Shown here: positions 1 through 12,601 of the stretch, in pieces
How positions within the stretch are numbered: position 1 is the stretch's first letter
Layout: each line of letters opens with the position of its first letter
Assembly: GCA_016617855.1 (NCBI GenBank)
Contig: JAECUM010003732.1
Location: forward strand, 1-64,000
Reading direction: 5' to 3'
Source of the DNA: Megalonaias nervosa
Lineage: Eukaryota; Mollusca; Bivalvia; Unionida; Unionidae
Length of the DNA stretch: 64,000 nucleotides
Program-made: the position numbers and the translations under genes
The notes under the pieces: generated by a model
Told to the model about the DNA's origin: nothing
Database searches by the model: none
Seen by the model: only the letters and a program-made list of their open reading frames with translations

Positions 1-568
1 TATATATAGTATGTACGCTGTATCAATGATATACCACTCGTTGTATAAATTTTTTATTAAAAAGAAACTCAGCAAGCTTACTGTACATACGTTTTATTTA
101 TATCACATACAAATACATATATCTGCCCTTTGAACGGAGTTCAGATTTACTATAGGCAGTTGTGTATTGACCGAGTGAATGAACTCCTCACATCCCCGAG
201 TGTGTCCGCTACAAAATGTAGTTCTATGCCTTTTGTGGCTATTCACAATCACCTTGCATATTGATAAGTTGATTGTTTTCTTTTTTAGTTTCTATTTTTC
301 TTCACATTGATTAAATGAATATAATACATACTTATGATATAAACATGAAAGATGGTTTTAATGATAAAAGTACAGCACTACAGAAATACATGGTTAGCTA
401 CGCCATTCACATGAACGCTGCCATTCACATACCGGCACATGAAAATTAATGTGGCATATAAACTAAGCGAAATGACCAACCAACAAGAGTTAATTAAAAT
501 ATTTTAATATATTTACAGTTGATCTAAGTCATTATTCTGCTCTAGTAACTGTACCACTAACAATAAAC

Positions 569-578
569 TCTCTCTCCC

Positions 579-614
<36 letters not shown>

Positions 615-615
615 A
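569..615. repeat. (CT)n microsatellite
   Basis: A run of CT dinucleotides with a few CCCTC interruptions. Confidence 0.9.
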
Positions 616-743
616 ATCCTTTTGTCGGTTTGACTTAACTTTTGCCATCATTCATAAGTCCAGAGATATCGTGGGATGACACAAACGAAAATCCTCAACG
701 TTCGACATTTCATAGCTATTAGCCCGTATCTTGCTACGATGGT

Positions 744-746
<3 letters not shown>

Positions 747-785
<39 letters not shown>
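747..785. repeat. (GA)n microsatellite
   Basis: A pure GA run, complementary in composition to the CT run about 150 bases upstream, so the two could pair as inverted simple repeats. Confidence 0.9.
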
Positions 786-786
<1 letters not shown>

Positions 787-1499
787 CCTTTGGACATTTA
801 TATATTTAATTAATAATAATCGATATTTAGAACATTATAGTATGTTTAAGAAACAACAAACATAACATTAAATACATCACAGTATGTGTACCACGTAAAC
901 GAAGAATTTACTGTATAATGCGACCTGGTTTGCAACTTTGTATCATTGATAAACACTGTAGATAAATCCCAAGGAAAGTGCACAGGTATCGTTACGACGA
1001 ACCATATTCTTGTAGGTTACTTGGTGTAATTTCTATTTCAAGGTTTCAATCCAGCCCAAATTTCTTTTCTCTCTAATTCCACATTTCTGCATAGTTTTTC
1101 CGTTATGCATGAGAGTGGAGGGGGGAACAGAAATCAGTAAGGATTGAGATTAAAAATTGTACCATATTAAATTCATTTAGAAAACGAGGATTATTAATAC
1201 CTTTTATCGTTAATTTCATACGTCACTAATGATTAATATGTGAAAATTCATCATTGTTCTAGAATCAACTGCAGTCGGTCGCTTGTATGTTTATATATGC
1301 GTATTATTGCGCCATTATTGCGCCATGGGCGGATCACAATTTGATATACCAACAGTATTCATATATCAAATTGCTTTATGCCAACACTTTAAATGCCATG
1401 TTATTTTTAATGTATGTGATATATATATATTCGTTTCCTTTTAGTGAAAAATTTATACATCTCGTGGTATATCATTGATGCAGTGTTATACTATACCTT

Positions 1500-1500
<1 letters not shown>

Positions 1501-1571
<71 letters not shown>
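1501..1571. repeat. (TA)n microsatellite
   Basis: An uninterrupted TA run of about 70 bases. Confidence 0.95.
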
Positions 1572-1574
<3 letters not shown>

Positions 1575-1639
1575 ACTATAATAAAAACAATTATTTAGGA
1601 AGATGTCTTATGAATAGCACAAGATATACCCTCCCAAAA

Positions 1640-1925
1640 AAAGCAAAATAGTAATTTTTTACACGTGACAATGCGTCTGCAATCAGATTATCTGTTCCCC
1701 CGACGTCAATATTGTATTTTTGCAACGTCATACTACCCAAACAATCTCTGATTTTTGTGTTTCATTTTGTTAACGAAAGTAAGTGGGTTGTGATCACTGA
1801 ATACATTAATTGGAGAAGGAGCTGAACTAATTAATATACACTTCAAAGTGTTGGAAACTCAATATCAACGTCAAACATTCCTTCTTGATCCTGGAATAAT
1901 TTGTCTGGTGTTAAATGAGCCCGTA
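1640..1925 (-). pseudogene. Ty3/gypsy-type RNase H remnant of an LTR retrotransposon
   Basis: On the minus strand a broken frame reads VFSDHNPLTFVNKMKHKNQR (about 1,740-1,805), then an LQKYNID block, and ends with DNLIADALSRV (about 1,662-1,690). The SDHNPLTF and ADALSR motifs mark the C-terminal part of the reverse transcriptase/RNase H region of Ty3/gypsy retrotransposons. It is interrupted by shifts and stops, so it is a fossil. The gag-like zinc-knuckle remnant at 3.47-3.66 kb has the same orientation and lies on the expected 5' side, so both may come from one decayed element. No LTRs were recognised. Confidence 0.5.
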
Positions 1926-3469
1926 GATTTAACATGGGAATGGCACTTGGGGGACAATGGGAGTGAAAACATGGGAATGGCACTTAGGGGACAGAATTGT
2001 TTATAGGGAAGAAACGGTTAATGGGAACAAACGATACACATAAACAACACACAGAGACAAAGCACACACATTTTTGGCAATAGTGAAAGAATAGATTTCT
2101 AGGCATGTGAGTGGCCCTAAAAAGGACCGTTGGGGCTAGTTAACATACATTACATCTCACCGATCTTCTTCTATTTCTTAAACTTCGTCTCACTATGGGG
2201 CCGTACATCAAGAGTCTCTCCAGGCAGCCTTGCCTCTCCAGATAAATCCTTCCCTTCCAGGTGTCCGTCATCTTGGTGATAACCCATGGTGATTTCACAT
2301 ACAACAGGTTGAACAGCATCCCTGATATGAATCCATAAGACGAGTCGCTGGTATATATAGTCTAAGATCAAATTGAAATGGATTCAAATGTTTCACCAGT
2401 TCAAAGTCGCGTTACAAAATTTTGGCCCAGTTGGGAATCTTTCTTCCAGTCAGAAGAAAGCGACGCGTGACGCCACATACATACATACATACATATAGGT
2501 ACGCCAGCGTTCGTGCGCATTGAATCGATGTGACATAGTTTGAATATGGCTGAAACTATGAAGACGATGTTTTGGGGGTGCGCCTGAGGTGGAGACGAGG
2601 AGTGATGGTATGGCGGTTACGAAAGCTACAGCCATGCTTCCAGAAGATGATGATTTTAATTTTAGCGGATTTTCTTTCATCTTCGTAGGAATTTTTACCA
2701 GCACCAGAACCTTCACTGCCCTCTTCCTCGTTACTTTGGGCAGAGGATTTTAGACAGAAACAGGCATAAAGAAATGAAGAATGTTTTACAACAGCAGAAA
2801 TAAGCTGAGGGAGCCTTTTTGATTTAACAACAGCAAGAAGAGGAGAGAAGAAAACTAGAAGATGAAGAGAATGGAAAGTGTGCAGGTGCAGGACAGAAGA
2901 ACGACAGTGAAAACCAAACATTGTGTACTATAATACATTTTGACAGAGACAAGGTATCTGAGAAAAATGTATCAGACATCTTTAATTCGATCCAAAAGAA
3001 AGAGACCTTCACGGGCCAAGCATTCCAAACCAACCATCACTATATCTGCGCTGACTACCCATGAGATACCATCAGCAACAGCGACCGCTACCAAAGCATC
3101 CATAGTAGCAGGAGAAGTAGGTTTTGTTCGTGATAAGGGCTTATGATAATTAAAGCTCATCATGTTAAGTCCATGAGTTTGTCAAAAGAACAAACACTCA
3201 ACGGTCCTTTTCATAGCCACTCACCTCTCTAGAAAATAGATACTACTCAAAGATTGCCAAATCAAGTAAAAAATTAAATTCCTTTTCCCATAATGTTTGA
3301 AAGGTGTGCGTATGTGAATATGTGCGTGTTTTATCCATAGTGTAAAAACTCAAAACAAAGAGCTACTTACTATTTCATTGGTTTATTCTCTTTTGAAATT
3401 ACAATGAAAATTTCACACCACATCACAAAAAGTCAATTTTCTTCTTCTTTTCATTCTCTGTCTCTCCTT

Positions 3470-3665
3470 TCAGATTTCATCACTGGCATGGGTTTTTCTT
3501 TTGCTTGTTCTCTTTTTTCTTAGGTCACTCTGAAGACCAAGATCCTTTCCCCTGACAATGATAACAGGTATCTTTACCATTGAAGCTCTTTTCTCCTCTC
3601 TTCCGTTTGCTTTGACGATGTGGGCATTCTGGTGCCCAAATGTCCTTTCTTCTGACCGATATAGC
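3470..3665 (-). pseudogene. Possible gag zinc-knuckle remnant
   Basis: One minus-strand frame contains CYHCQGKGSWSSE followed by a stop codon and then a lysine-rich tail. This looks like a CX2CX4HX4C zinc knuckle in which the histidine has become serine and the last cysteine a stop. A GH-containing block just upstream may be a second knuckle. Zinc knuckles are typical of retroelement Gag proteins. The call rests on a short, mutated motif, so confidence is limited; orientation and position fit the RNase H remnant at 1.6-1.9 kb. Confidence 0.35.
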
Positions 3666-4391
3666 AATAAAATTATTATTTGAGAGGATAAATTTATTTC
3701 AATTAGTCATTGGAATTAGAAAAATTCTCCTTTTCTATATGATAAAATCACTATTTGGGGATTATTATGACTTAATTTAAAGACATTCTGGAATATATCA
3801 TTGTAATACATCAAGACCATTAGCACCAAACCACATTCCAGGCTAGTGGTATATCTGCACATTCAAGATTGGGCTTCAGTCGGAACAACAATTTAACACA
3901 TTTGGAATACTCGATACTTTTGGACTTGTGATGCTTTGCGTATAAGATATATTTACTGGAGAATTAGAGATTCTCAGTAGTACCACCAGTCTTGGAAGAT
4001 ATTAAGTTGTGTTTAATTGAGAGGATTCATTTAACTCAGACATTCGTTGGATTTAAAATGTGCTTGAACTATTTAGATTCTGTAATTATAGCTATTACGG
4101 ATTTACTGTGAATTCATTTAAAGACATCTTTGGATCATATCAGTATGATTCATTTATCTCTGTTGGTACACAAATACATTATTGAACATCATTAGGAATA
4201 CCACTGGAATTCATTTGGATTATTCGATACTTTTGCAATTGAACTTTTTAGGACTATTAAGGATTTCATTCACCATTTTTGCTTTTTATCTTTGTATTTT
4301 AGGGAAATAAGTTACAGTTTCAAATTTAAAAAACTTGTTGGTTTTCGCTCTTTCTTGTAACTTAGTTTAAGACCATGGAGTCGTAATAGTA

Positions 4392-4436
4392 TTATGTATG
4401 TATGTATGTATGTATGTATGTATGTATGTATGTATG
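4392..4436. repeat. (ATGT)n microsatellite
   Basis: About eleven ATGT tetranucleotide units in a row. Confidence 0.9.
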
Positions 4437-4624
4437 CAATTGCTCAATACATAGGAAAACATTTTCATTCACCATAAATTTCTGAATAGAACCAGGTGGC
4501 AATTGTATTCTGTATGTGGGTTGCCACATGGGTGGATAGGTTATAAAACTAGAATCAACGTATGGAACATGTCAACAAGGATGATAATATATGGATCTAC
4601 GACTATGGCTGATCAATGAATAGA

Positions 4625-4766
4625 ATTTATGAACAAATATGAACAAGGTTTGATTCTCTCACCAAGGGTATAAAAGTATAGGATTATACACAAACATGAA
4701 CAAATAATGATTCTCTCACCAAGGGTATCAAAGGATAGGATTATATAAAAACATGAACAAATTATG
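4625..4766. repeat. Short tandem repeat, about 64-base unit
   Basis: Two to three imperfect copies of a unit containing ATGAACAAAT, GATTCTCTCACCAAGGGTAT and AGGATTATA. Confidence 0.6.
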
Positions 4767-5420
4767 ATAAAAGACCAGATGTGATCAATGTATAGAATTT
4801 GTAAAACAAAATATGAATTCTGTACGTTTCATCCACATGTCGGATGTATGTATTATTGATTTTTATTCGTATGGCTATATCCTTTTATTGATTTCACTAG
4901 TATAGTGGTACCGAATAATATTAATTCAACAATAGAACAGGTTTTCTCACAGCGTCCCGTTGATAAGATTTATTTCTGGTTCCACGCTTCTGATCAAATG
5001 GTTCAAAAGCCTCCAAGCATGGCCCGCTTCTCCCAGTCTGCTGCAGGATTCCTTGTATTCCATACAGACTGCGATTAAATTTCATATTGTCCTCCGAGCT
5101 GACCGTCAACCGAAGCACACGAGTTGCACGGAACGCCCCAAGAAAGAGCTAAATATATTATGGCCAAGTCCTATAATACATGAGACATGGTTAAGTACGG
5201 GTACAATAATACACTTAACGCATGCATGCAAATGAATTGGCATGGTTATATATTACATCGTTTTATCAGTACTACCGACTAGATTATTGTCATGATAACC
5301 ACGTTCCTACATAAATCTGTCCGACATGAAAAATCTCCATGAATTCTAAAATCTCGAACATTACTCATGCAGTTTAATGGAAAACGATTTTTTAAAAATC
5401 TTTTTTCCAGCTTTTGTTGT

Positions 5421-5456
5421 TTTGGTTTTTGTTGTTGTTGTTGTTGTTGTTGTTTG
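5421..5456. repeat. (TTG)n trinucleotide repeat
   Basis: A TTG/GTT run. It creates spurious poly-valine or poly-glutamine open frames on the two strands, not genes. Confidence 0.85.
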
Positions 5457-5819
5457 TTCATTAGCTACCCTACAAATCGAAATAGTTATTGATGAGGCAA
5501 AAAGAAAAATAACTTTTAAAGATAACATCTATAAAGGTGTAATAACTCATTACTCATTCCGTGTGTTTACAGTGCAACATCATTAACCATGTACTAGATT
5601 TACGCAATGACAATTTTACTGGGTGAATAGGAAAATGTATCCCATGTTTCAAACGTTCCCCATTGTTTTGGTTTGTCATAGTTATAGCAAAAGGAATGTT
5701 TCTAGCTATTCTGGTTTGCCGGATGCATTTTGTTTTATCTTCCCAAATCATGTCCACAAAGCATTAAATATACATCAATCTTTCTCTTTCTTCTTCAGCA
5801 AGTGTTCAATACGTCAGTG

Positions 5820-6075
5820 ATGGCTTCTAATGGAACGTGTGGGGTCCATGATGAGAGCTATCAATTTGCCCTGATAAAGACGAAATATTGGCTTGCAGTT
5901 GTCTACATCGCGCTTACGGCTCTAGCCATCTTTCTGGGAACATTTGGAAACATAATCATCCTGGTGGTGTCCATCGGAGCCAAAAGGATCAACAGAGTGG
6001 GTCGCAGCTTCATCATAAACCTCGCTGTTGCAGACATGTGCATATCAGCAATAGTCGACCCCATGTGTGTTTTTG
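5820..6075 (+). CDS. First coding exon of a family A (rhodopsin-like) GPCR
   Basis: The frame from ATG 5820 encodes an extracellular N-terminus with one N-glycosylation sequon (NGT), then membrane segment 1 with the GN signature (FLGTFGNIIILVV), a short basic loop, and membrane segment 2 with the family A signature LAVAD. The coding sequence stops at a good splice donor, G|GTGAGT at 6076, after about 85 codons, and a TTCTTCAG acceptor lies at 5791-5798, so this is a spliced host exon. The remaining five helices must lie in other exons; none were recognised downstream in this window. The motifs fit an orphan or melatonin/peptide-type receptor, but the ligand cannot be told. It is the only clear host gene here. 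Confidence 0.75.
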
Positions 6076-6652
6076 GTGAGTGGCAAGATAGTTAGAAACC
6101 CTTCATTTGGTCTGTGTTTTATTAATGATCCTGGGGCTTGGTTCCCTGATTGATCTGTGGACCTCATATGACTCGTTCACAAAAAATAAACAATGCCAAG
6201 CAGCTTTGAACTCAAACCAATATTACTAGAAAGAAGAGAAATATTTATAACAAGGCAACTTAATGTAGAACAAATACTAAATATGATATATATGATGCAA
6301 AAAAAAGCATTAACGTCGTCCGAACAAGATCAAATTTGCAAAGGAAAATTTGTCTCATAGTCTACAAAAGCTAGATGTATAACAATCTTTTAAGGCACGA
6401 TTGTACGAAGTTATGGTGGTTGCCAATTACGTTTCCTATATGACCTTCTATGTACAGTTTATTCTTTACCCGAGATAATTTCTTAGAGTCAGTAACAACT
6501 ATGTTGGACTCAGCTAAGAAGTCGGTTGGCGGAATCCATCCGTTCTGAATGAAAGGTTAAATTCAGTTAAGTTCAATCAGTGATAAATGTCATAATAATG
6601 TAGTAATTAGACGAGTTGACATTCAGATCTTATTGGTCCAAAGAGCTCAGCT

Positions 6653-6653
<1 letters not shown>

Positions 6654-6713
<60 letters not shown>
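6654..6713. repeat. (TA)n microsatellite in the presumed GPCR intron
   Basis: An uninterrupted TA run about 580 bases downstream of the GPCR splice donor. Confidence 0.95.
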
Positions 6714-6716
<3 letters not shown>

Positions 6717-7064
6717 CAACTTTCATTCTGAGATGCATAATTTATCTTCTGTCTCTTTTTGGACATTTTATGTGTAACTTTGCGTATTGAACATTATTGG
6801 CAACGATGTGGATGATATGGACCACTATGGAAACTTAACATAATGGATTGATTACTATGGGGCCCTACCGAAATGTATCATGGAGATAGATCGTATAGAC
6901 AGATTGAGAAAAGCACGGCTATTTAAAGATAATGACTCAGTATCAAGACAACACTCATTCTTGCAATCCAACTCACGACCTTTCATTCCAAAACTCATTT
7001 ATAGAGTAATTTCGTTGTCGAAATTGTTTCAATGCACTTAGTAGTTTTTATCTACATAACACCT

Positions 7065-7283
7065 TATTGATAAATTTGTTTATGTCAGTGGACAATCGAC
7101 CACTACAGTTAGTGACTTCACTGCATAATACCGTATTGATGAATTAGTCTAAGTTAGCGGACTTTCGACCAATACACTTAGTGATTTCACTGCATGATGC
7201 CGTATTGATGCACTAGTGTAAGTCAGTGGACTTTCGACCAATACAGTTAGTGATTTCACTGCATAATACAGTATTGATACATT
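7065..7283. repeat. Tandem repeat, 69-base period, about three copies
   Basis: The string TTCGACCAATAC and its variants recur at 69-base spacing (about 7096, 7165, 7234), followed each time by TTAGTGA-TTCACTGCAT and GTATTGATG. An open frame on the minus strand here is a product of the repeat. Confidence 0.8.
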
Positions 7284-8232
7284 TCTTCTTGAACAGTAAA
7301 AAGGATTCTTCATGACTTTATGCCAACACAATCACTGACTACTCTATATATTGCCGTAGTTATAAATTTTGTTTATCGAATGATAGAATGTTGGGATGAA
7401 AACTTTATTCCAATTCACTCGATGCGTTTCGTTCTTGAATATTATTCAAATTTTTAAAAACTTATTATTCTCTTATTGTCTACAATATATAAACTTAAAA
7501 AAATGAATGACAATTTCAAATAAAAGGTGAAAGATTGTCTCGCATTGTTGGATAAAAACAATTTTACGTAGGAATATGATTTTAAATTGTGATCATTTAT
7601 TACCGAAGGGAAGAAAAAGTAATCATTTGCAAATTACATGCTTGAAAAATATTAAACTGTATTCCTTCCTATTCTGCTTTTCAGCTGTGCTAAAGATGAA
7701 TGTACCAGCAATGTATTTCTACGCTCTACAAAATTATGGTCTCAATTAGTAAATTCGACGCGGTGCTTAGTGAACGTTAGCTTAAAGGAGAGTTACTCGT
7801 GTTATTTTCTTTAAAAAAAAACAAGCAAAAAGATATTGTTATTTTCAAGATTATTATAATTTAGGTGGAGAGTCTATATTTGGGAAAAAATAATAACTTT
7901 ATCAGAAGCTGGAAAGAGGAAAAGAGCAGTAGATATCGCCCACACAATCATTCATGTGTAATTATTTGTGACGAACTACATGGTTGTGGTGGGGTGCTCC
8001 CAATATTTTATTTATACTATTATAGAAGTCCCACCCAGGCTCTGTTTTGTTGGAAGCTAAATTTAGTGAAAAATAGATGTAAAGCCCCGAACTCCCAGTC
8101 AGCAATGCCGACGGTTAGATGGTTAAATATACAAAAAGGTTGAAATTCAATGAATAACAAATTAATATCAATTCAATAATCAAATGACTCAAATTTCCAA
8201 TTACACTCCTTCCGCTCGACCCTTTAATAAGC

Positions 8233-8548
8233 CTATTGCATCACTTGATTAGCAGTGTGAGATTGATTTCCATCTGTTCTTCTATTTCTACTCATCTGTT
8301 GTATTGTATCCTTTTTCTCTCCTATTTCTCCCAATTCCTTCTCATCTTCCTCCCCGACCTTTCTCCAAATTCCTTCTCCTCCTCCTCCTCCACTTTCTTT
8401 AGACTCCTTTTCCTCCTCCTCCACTTTCTCCCGCACGATTACACTCCTGTCGACTTCGACTGTCTCGGCTACAGTCTCAGTTCCGTCTCCAACTCTTGAA
8501 GACTTGGGACCCAATGGAACTGGAAGTTCTCTGTCCCCAAAAAGCTTC
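8233..8548 (-). CDS. Candidate host terminal exon, acidic protein (weak)
   Basis: A minus-strand frame of about 105 codons begins just after a TTTTCACAG acceptor-like sequence (8549-8557) and runs to a stop at 8233. It encodes a glutamate/lysine-rich, partly glycine-rich tail. The acidic part is a GAG/GAA-rich simple sequence, which could create an open frame by chance, and no domain is recognised. Treat as a candidate exon only. Confidence 0.2.
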
Positions 8549-8595
8549 CTGTGAAAACACAAGGACGGTACAATCTTTTTTCTTAGCCCTCTCAT

Positions 8596-10043
8596 CTCAC
8601 ATTACACACAGCCTATCATCAGATAACGGCTATTAAATTTCTTCGGTCATGCATTCGTTCACATCAAAATACCCATACGTTCTTGTATGGTAAAACAAAC
8701 GTCGTAATACACCACGGTATCAATTATTTCTTATACATACATCAACAAATTCCGTTACATCAGTACATATTCCTAATCCCGTTATACTAAACAATATCAC
8801 AGTAATCAGACGCATTTCTTTATCTTACAACTCATACAAAGTACGCAAATATTCAAATATCCATGCTCTGATATATGCATACGTCCATAGTAACTAATCT
8901 TACATACTTCAACCATGTTTCCAAATTCACAACTCATGCATGTGTAAATTATAACATAACGCATTAATAAATGCACTTGTTTACTAAGAAGTAACCTAAC
9001 AGCGAATTACAAAATTAATTCTGACCACAAGCTAACAGTTTACATAATTCCGCCTCGCATGTAGTAATTCTCTAAGCCCATTTCTCAAATAAGCATGTAA
9101 ATGAAACACTACAAAGGTAATTTTACATACTAAACGATCCTAGTAATTATGTTTGCGTAACTACAAATAATTACAATTACGATGCCGTAATATTCTAACT
9201 TACTGACCTTTTCGAAGCTTTGTCTTTCCTAAGTTCTGCTTCCAGATTACGAGTGACTTCTTTCTCGGAGGAAAACCTATTGATCTGCAATCCTTCCAAG
9301 GCGAATACTAAATTACCCTTACGATTTCGGATGGTATCATTCGGGTCTGAATTGTAATCACGCCGTCTATCTCAATTTTGACTGGATATCGCTGTGGACC
9401 GATCCACTCAAACTTAGAGGACAATGTCCCTCTCGCTGTCTGTCAACGTGAGGACGGATAAGAACATGCCCCGTTCACCCCGTGGACTTTCCTTTTGATC
9501 CTTGAACTAACATTTGACATATAGGTGTGATAACTGCAAGCCTTTGTTTAATTACGCGACCGGTCGCCTTTCCCGACTCAAGTTTCTGGTCTCTGGATGG
9601 TCATAATAACCTTGCGTAAGAGTTCAACACTAACCCCGCGGCAATCTTTAGAGATCAAACATAACGCTGCAGTAATATTCCCAAGACAGGTAGATTTTAG
9701 ATTATACATGACTTTATAGCTGGGGATTAGCAAACGTGACATTATTGTTTCAAGCGTTTGGAGGAAAGGTTATAAATATATTGGAGTAAATGAATGTAGA
9801 AAAGAGAGCAGATGTATGATAAATCGCATACAAACTTAAAAGCAAATACTCATCCTAAAAATACTAACGGTATGTTATGATAACAAACACTCGTACTTAA
9901 CGTCACTCGTACTTAGCGTCAACGCACACTTTGACAATATTATTTCATGTTTGTAAAGCGAGGAAAGGAAAAAGTTAAAATATAATTGCAATGGATGACA
10001 TATACTTTCTTGGTTTCAAATAAATACTTTAATGCTCCCCGCT
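8596..10043. other. Mostly featureless host DNA
   Basis: No gene is supported. On the minus strand, about 9,209-9,372, an open stretch of some 54 codons (charged, EKEVTRNLEAELRK) ends at a GTCAGTAAG donor-like site and could be an internal exon; a second overlapping open frame argues against over-reading it. Nothing else stands out. Confidence 0.3.
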
Positions 10044-10047
10044 TAAA

Positions 10048-10099
<52 letters not shown>
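10044..10099. repeat. (ATCT)n microsatellite
   Basis: About twelve ATCT tetranucleotide units, followed by degenerate AACT units. Confidence 0.9.
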
Positions 10100-10579
10100 C
10101 TAACTAACTATAACTAACTAACTCGCTGAGTAACAAACAACGAAGGCTGAGATAAAGACGGTCCCAAACCTAGTGTACAATGTTTAAGTTCAACATGGGA
10201 TGAACTGACACAGAAGATGCAATAAAGAACACAATTTAATAGAAAGCATATTTACAAGAATGACAAATTTAGTTATTTAGACTGGCTTCCAAAACAACAT
10301 CAGAGTTTTGTCTTATCACAGACTTAATCTACGATGAGGAGCTAAATGAAGGAAACAGCGATTACGATAACCAAACAATAATTCTGTTCTTGCTATTTTC
10401 TAGGAAAATTGTGTTTAAAACAAATCAATAAATATACTAGAGTGATTACATGGCTCCTTTGATGAACAAACTAAACAATATCGAACCTAATCCTTGGGGT
10501 ATTTTAAGTAATACGCATACTTACAATCCAATACCCAAACTAACAAAAAAACTAATAATAGAAGAGGAGGGGGATATGT

Positions 10580-10930
10580 AGTAGTAAACTAATAGGCAGA
10601 TCCTAAACCAAACCGAGAATTATCCTATAAAACTTTCTATTTTGTAATTTTATCAAGGAGTCATGTTCAGCTCAAAATAAGACTAAAAATATTTTATTGG
10701 AATGGCCAGAAATTTTTTTCGATCTTGGAGAGGAGTCCCCACCCCTCTACCAAAAATTGGAAAGATGATCCTAAACCAAAAACAGATTCTGGACTAGAAC
10801 TCCAATGACCTGCTGGGTTAACTTTTTTTTGGTGATAAAATATTTTTTTTTATTTTTTATTTTTTTTCAGTAATCTAATAGGCTGATCTTAAACCAAATG
10901 CGTATTCTAGATCAGAGACCCCCACCCCAA
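10580..10930 (+). repeat. Left terminal inverted repeat of element 1
   Basis: It matches the reverse complement of 28,380-28,726 with only scattered differences. Inside it the string GATCCTAAACCAAA occurs at 10,599 and 10,767 and with one change at 10,885, so the repeat contains subunits that may be protein-binding sites. Confidence 0.9.
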
Positions 10931-11084
10931 GGATTTGTCGGAGATAGTATATCCTAGTTTAGAAACCTTTTTTGATTGAACATCGCAACTGAAAATGACG
11001 GTTGGTCAGACATTTATTGATAATATAGTTGATGCACTTTTTGATAATGATATAACACTAACTTAATTCTATGGACTGTGCACA

Positions 11085-11371
11085 ATGGAAAATTACTGGC
11101 ACTGATTACTGTCCATTTTAACCTCATTTGATCTTAATGGAAAATTACTGGCACTGGTTAACTGTCCATTTTGACCTCAATGGAAAATTACTGGCACTGA
11201 TTACTGTCCATTTTAACCTCAATGGAAAATTACTGACACTGATTAACTGTCCATTTGACCTCAATGGAAAATTACTGGCACTGGTTAACTGTCCATTTTG
11301 ACCTCAGTGGAAAATTACTGGCACTGATTACTGTCCATTTTAACCTCAATGGAAAATTACTGGGCACTTTA
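11085..11371. repeat. Minisatellite with a unit of about 42 bases
   Basis: About seven copies of a unit reading AATGGAAAATTACTGGCACT, then GATTACTGTCCATTTTAACCTC or GGTTAACTGTCCATTTTGACCTC. The two unit types alternate. It lies between the left terminal repeat and the SINE of element 1. Confidence 0.85.
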
Positions 11372-11379
11372 TTTACATA

Positions 11380-11625
11380 TAAACTTATCTCTAAGGATAG
11401 TACATACATACAGACGGGCCTTCTCTCTACGTTCAACAGATTTTGTACACCACGTGGTGATATGGTGGGAGAGCGTATTTTTGTTCTGTTGAATTTTGTA
11501 CCCCCAATTATCTCAGAAAAATGGCATTGAAATCGCCTCCATTGACTATGCCAGTGATGGGAATCGAACCACAGACCTTCAGCACGAGAATTCCAACATT
11601 CCTGCACTGAGCTATGAAATCCGAT
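11380..11625 (-). mobile_element. tRNA-derived SINE inserted in element 1
   Basis: On the minus strand the head reads like a tRNA: an A-box-like TAGCTCAGTGCAGG and, about 35 bases later, a B-box GGTTCGATTCC. The body shares several blocks with a second copy at 53,930-54,275, including CCCCCAATTAT and GAAATCGCCTCCATTGAC (plus-strand reading). This is the layout of a short interspersed element transcribed by RNA polymerase III. Confidence 0.7.
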
Positions 11626-12151
11626 TACATGTATATGTTTCAGAAATTACTATATACTTACCAGTTACCTGATTGTGAATAGCATTTTATTTTTTTCTGA
11701 TTTTGAATAGCATTTCATTTTTCTGATTCTGAAAAACGTTAATATAAAATCCTACATTTGTACAGAAAAACGAAATCTAAAATATATTACCGTCTATTTA
11801 TACAGAAAAACGAAGCGGCTGTGTGGTTGTGTACATTATAGGCAGGTCTGAAAATCAATAGGTGGGTTTTAACCAAGCCTGTAAAGATTCAGTACAGCTT
11901 TAGAAACAGACAGACAGACTAATACACCTGGAAATCACTTAACAGACAAAACGAACTCACTGAAATCACCAGCAGCTCTTTAATACAGACAGTCTGAAAA
12001 TCAATACAGTGCATTCGTACCAATCTATATTCGACAATCCAGAACAAGCTGGAACAGTATTATCTCCCTTCTAAAGGAACACGGTTATATTTTCTTCGGC
12101 TAATGATATATTTTCGATCATTAATTAAATAAATAAAATTTAATATAAAAT

Positions 12152-12601
12152 ATGAGACAGAAAAAAGAAATAACAAACATTAATTGGCCGTTTCCTTTAA
12201 ACAGTTATAGAATATTTGGTTTTAACAAAGAATATCTTTCAGAAAATTATATAATAGCTCCAGGAAGATATAAACATGGAAATTCTATGTTCACAAGTAT
12301 AAAAACGATGGGATTTAATCTGAGCAAAAAACAAATAACTGAATTTGATTCGATAAAATTAGCAGCTGATATGCTTAAAGTTAATTCTGGAAAAATTGTA
12401 AAAAATCATATTTTTCAAACATCTGATGGCTCGTACTGGATTACTTTTGTCGTTAGAACTGAAAAAGACCAAGAAAAAATAAATGCTTGGCTGACTGATT
12501 CTTTTACTGATGTATTTGAACATGCAATAAAAAAAATCTGCCTAGAAAGTACAAGTAATTTTAACATTTCGTTCTATAATGCCCAAGTGCTAAAGTATTA
12601 A
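12152..12601 (+). CDS. Hypothetical 149-aa protein of element 1
   Basis: An intact frame, rich in lysine, asparagine and aromatic residues, with no recognised domain, signal peptide or membrane segment. It is the leftmost gene of element 1 and converges on the polymerase gene, with which its last 40 bases overlap. Its intact frame in an otherwise damaged element and its codon use, like the neighbours, support a real gene. Function unknown; an early accessory role is only a guess from its position. Confidence 0.55.
   Translation: MRQKKEITNINWPFPLNSYRIFGFNKEYLSENYIIAPGRYKHGNSMFTSIKTMGFNLSKKQITEFDSIKLAADMLKVNSGKIVKNHIFQTSDGSYWITFVVRTEKDQEKINAWLTDSFTDVFEHAIKKICLESTSNFNISFYNAQVLKY

Larger units (their letters stand above)
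1..5798. other. Host intergenic DNA with retrotransposon scraps
   Basis: I see no intact gene here. Open frames are short, low-complexity or made of simple repeats. The stretch holds microsatellites, a Ty3/gypsy RNase H remnant, a gag zinc-knuckle remnant and a two-to-three-copy repeat near 4.63-4.77 kb, each listed separately. A short stretch near 1,933-2,000 (GGGAATGGCACTTGGGGGAC and variants) resembles the terminal repeats of element 3, so fragments of that family are scattered nearby. Confidence 0.6.

Noticed and set aside
11255..11607. Open frames over the minisatellite and SINE
   Set aside because: They are explained by the 42-base repeat and the tRNA-derived SINE.
11550..11625. A functional tRNA gene
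   Set aside because: The A and B boxes are present but the arms do not form a proper cloverleaf and the same head is followed by a shared SINE body in a second copy.
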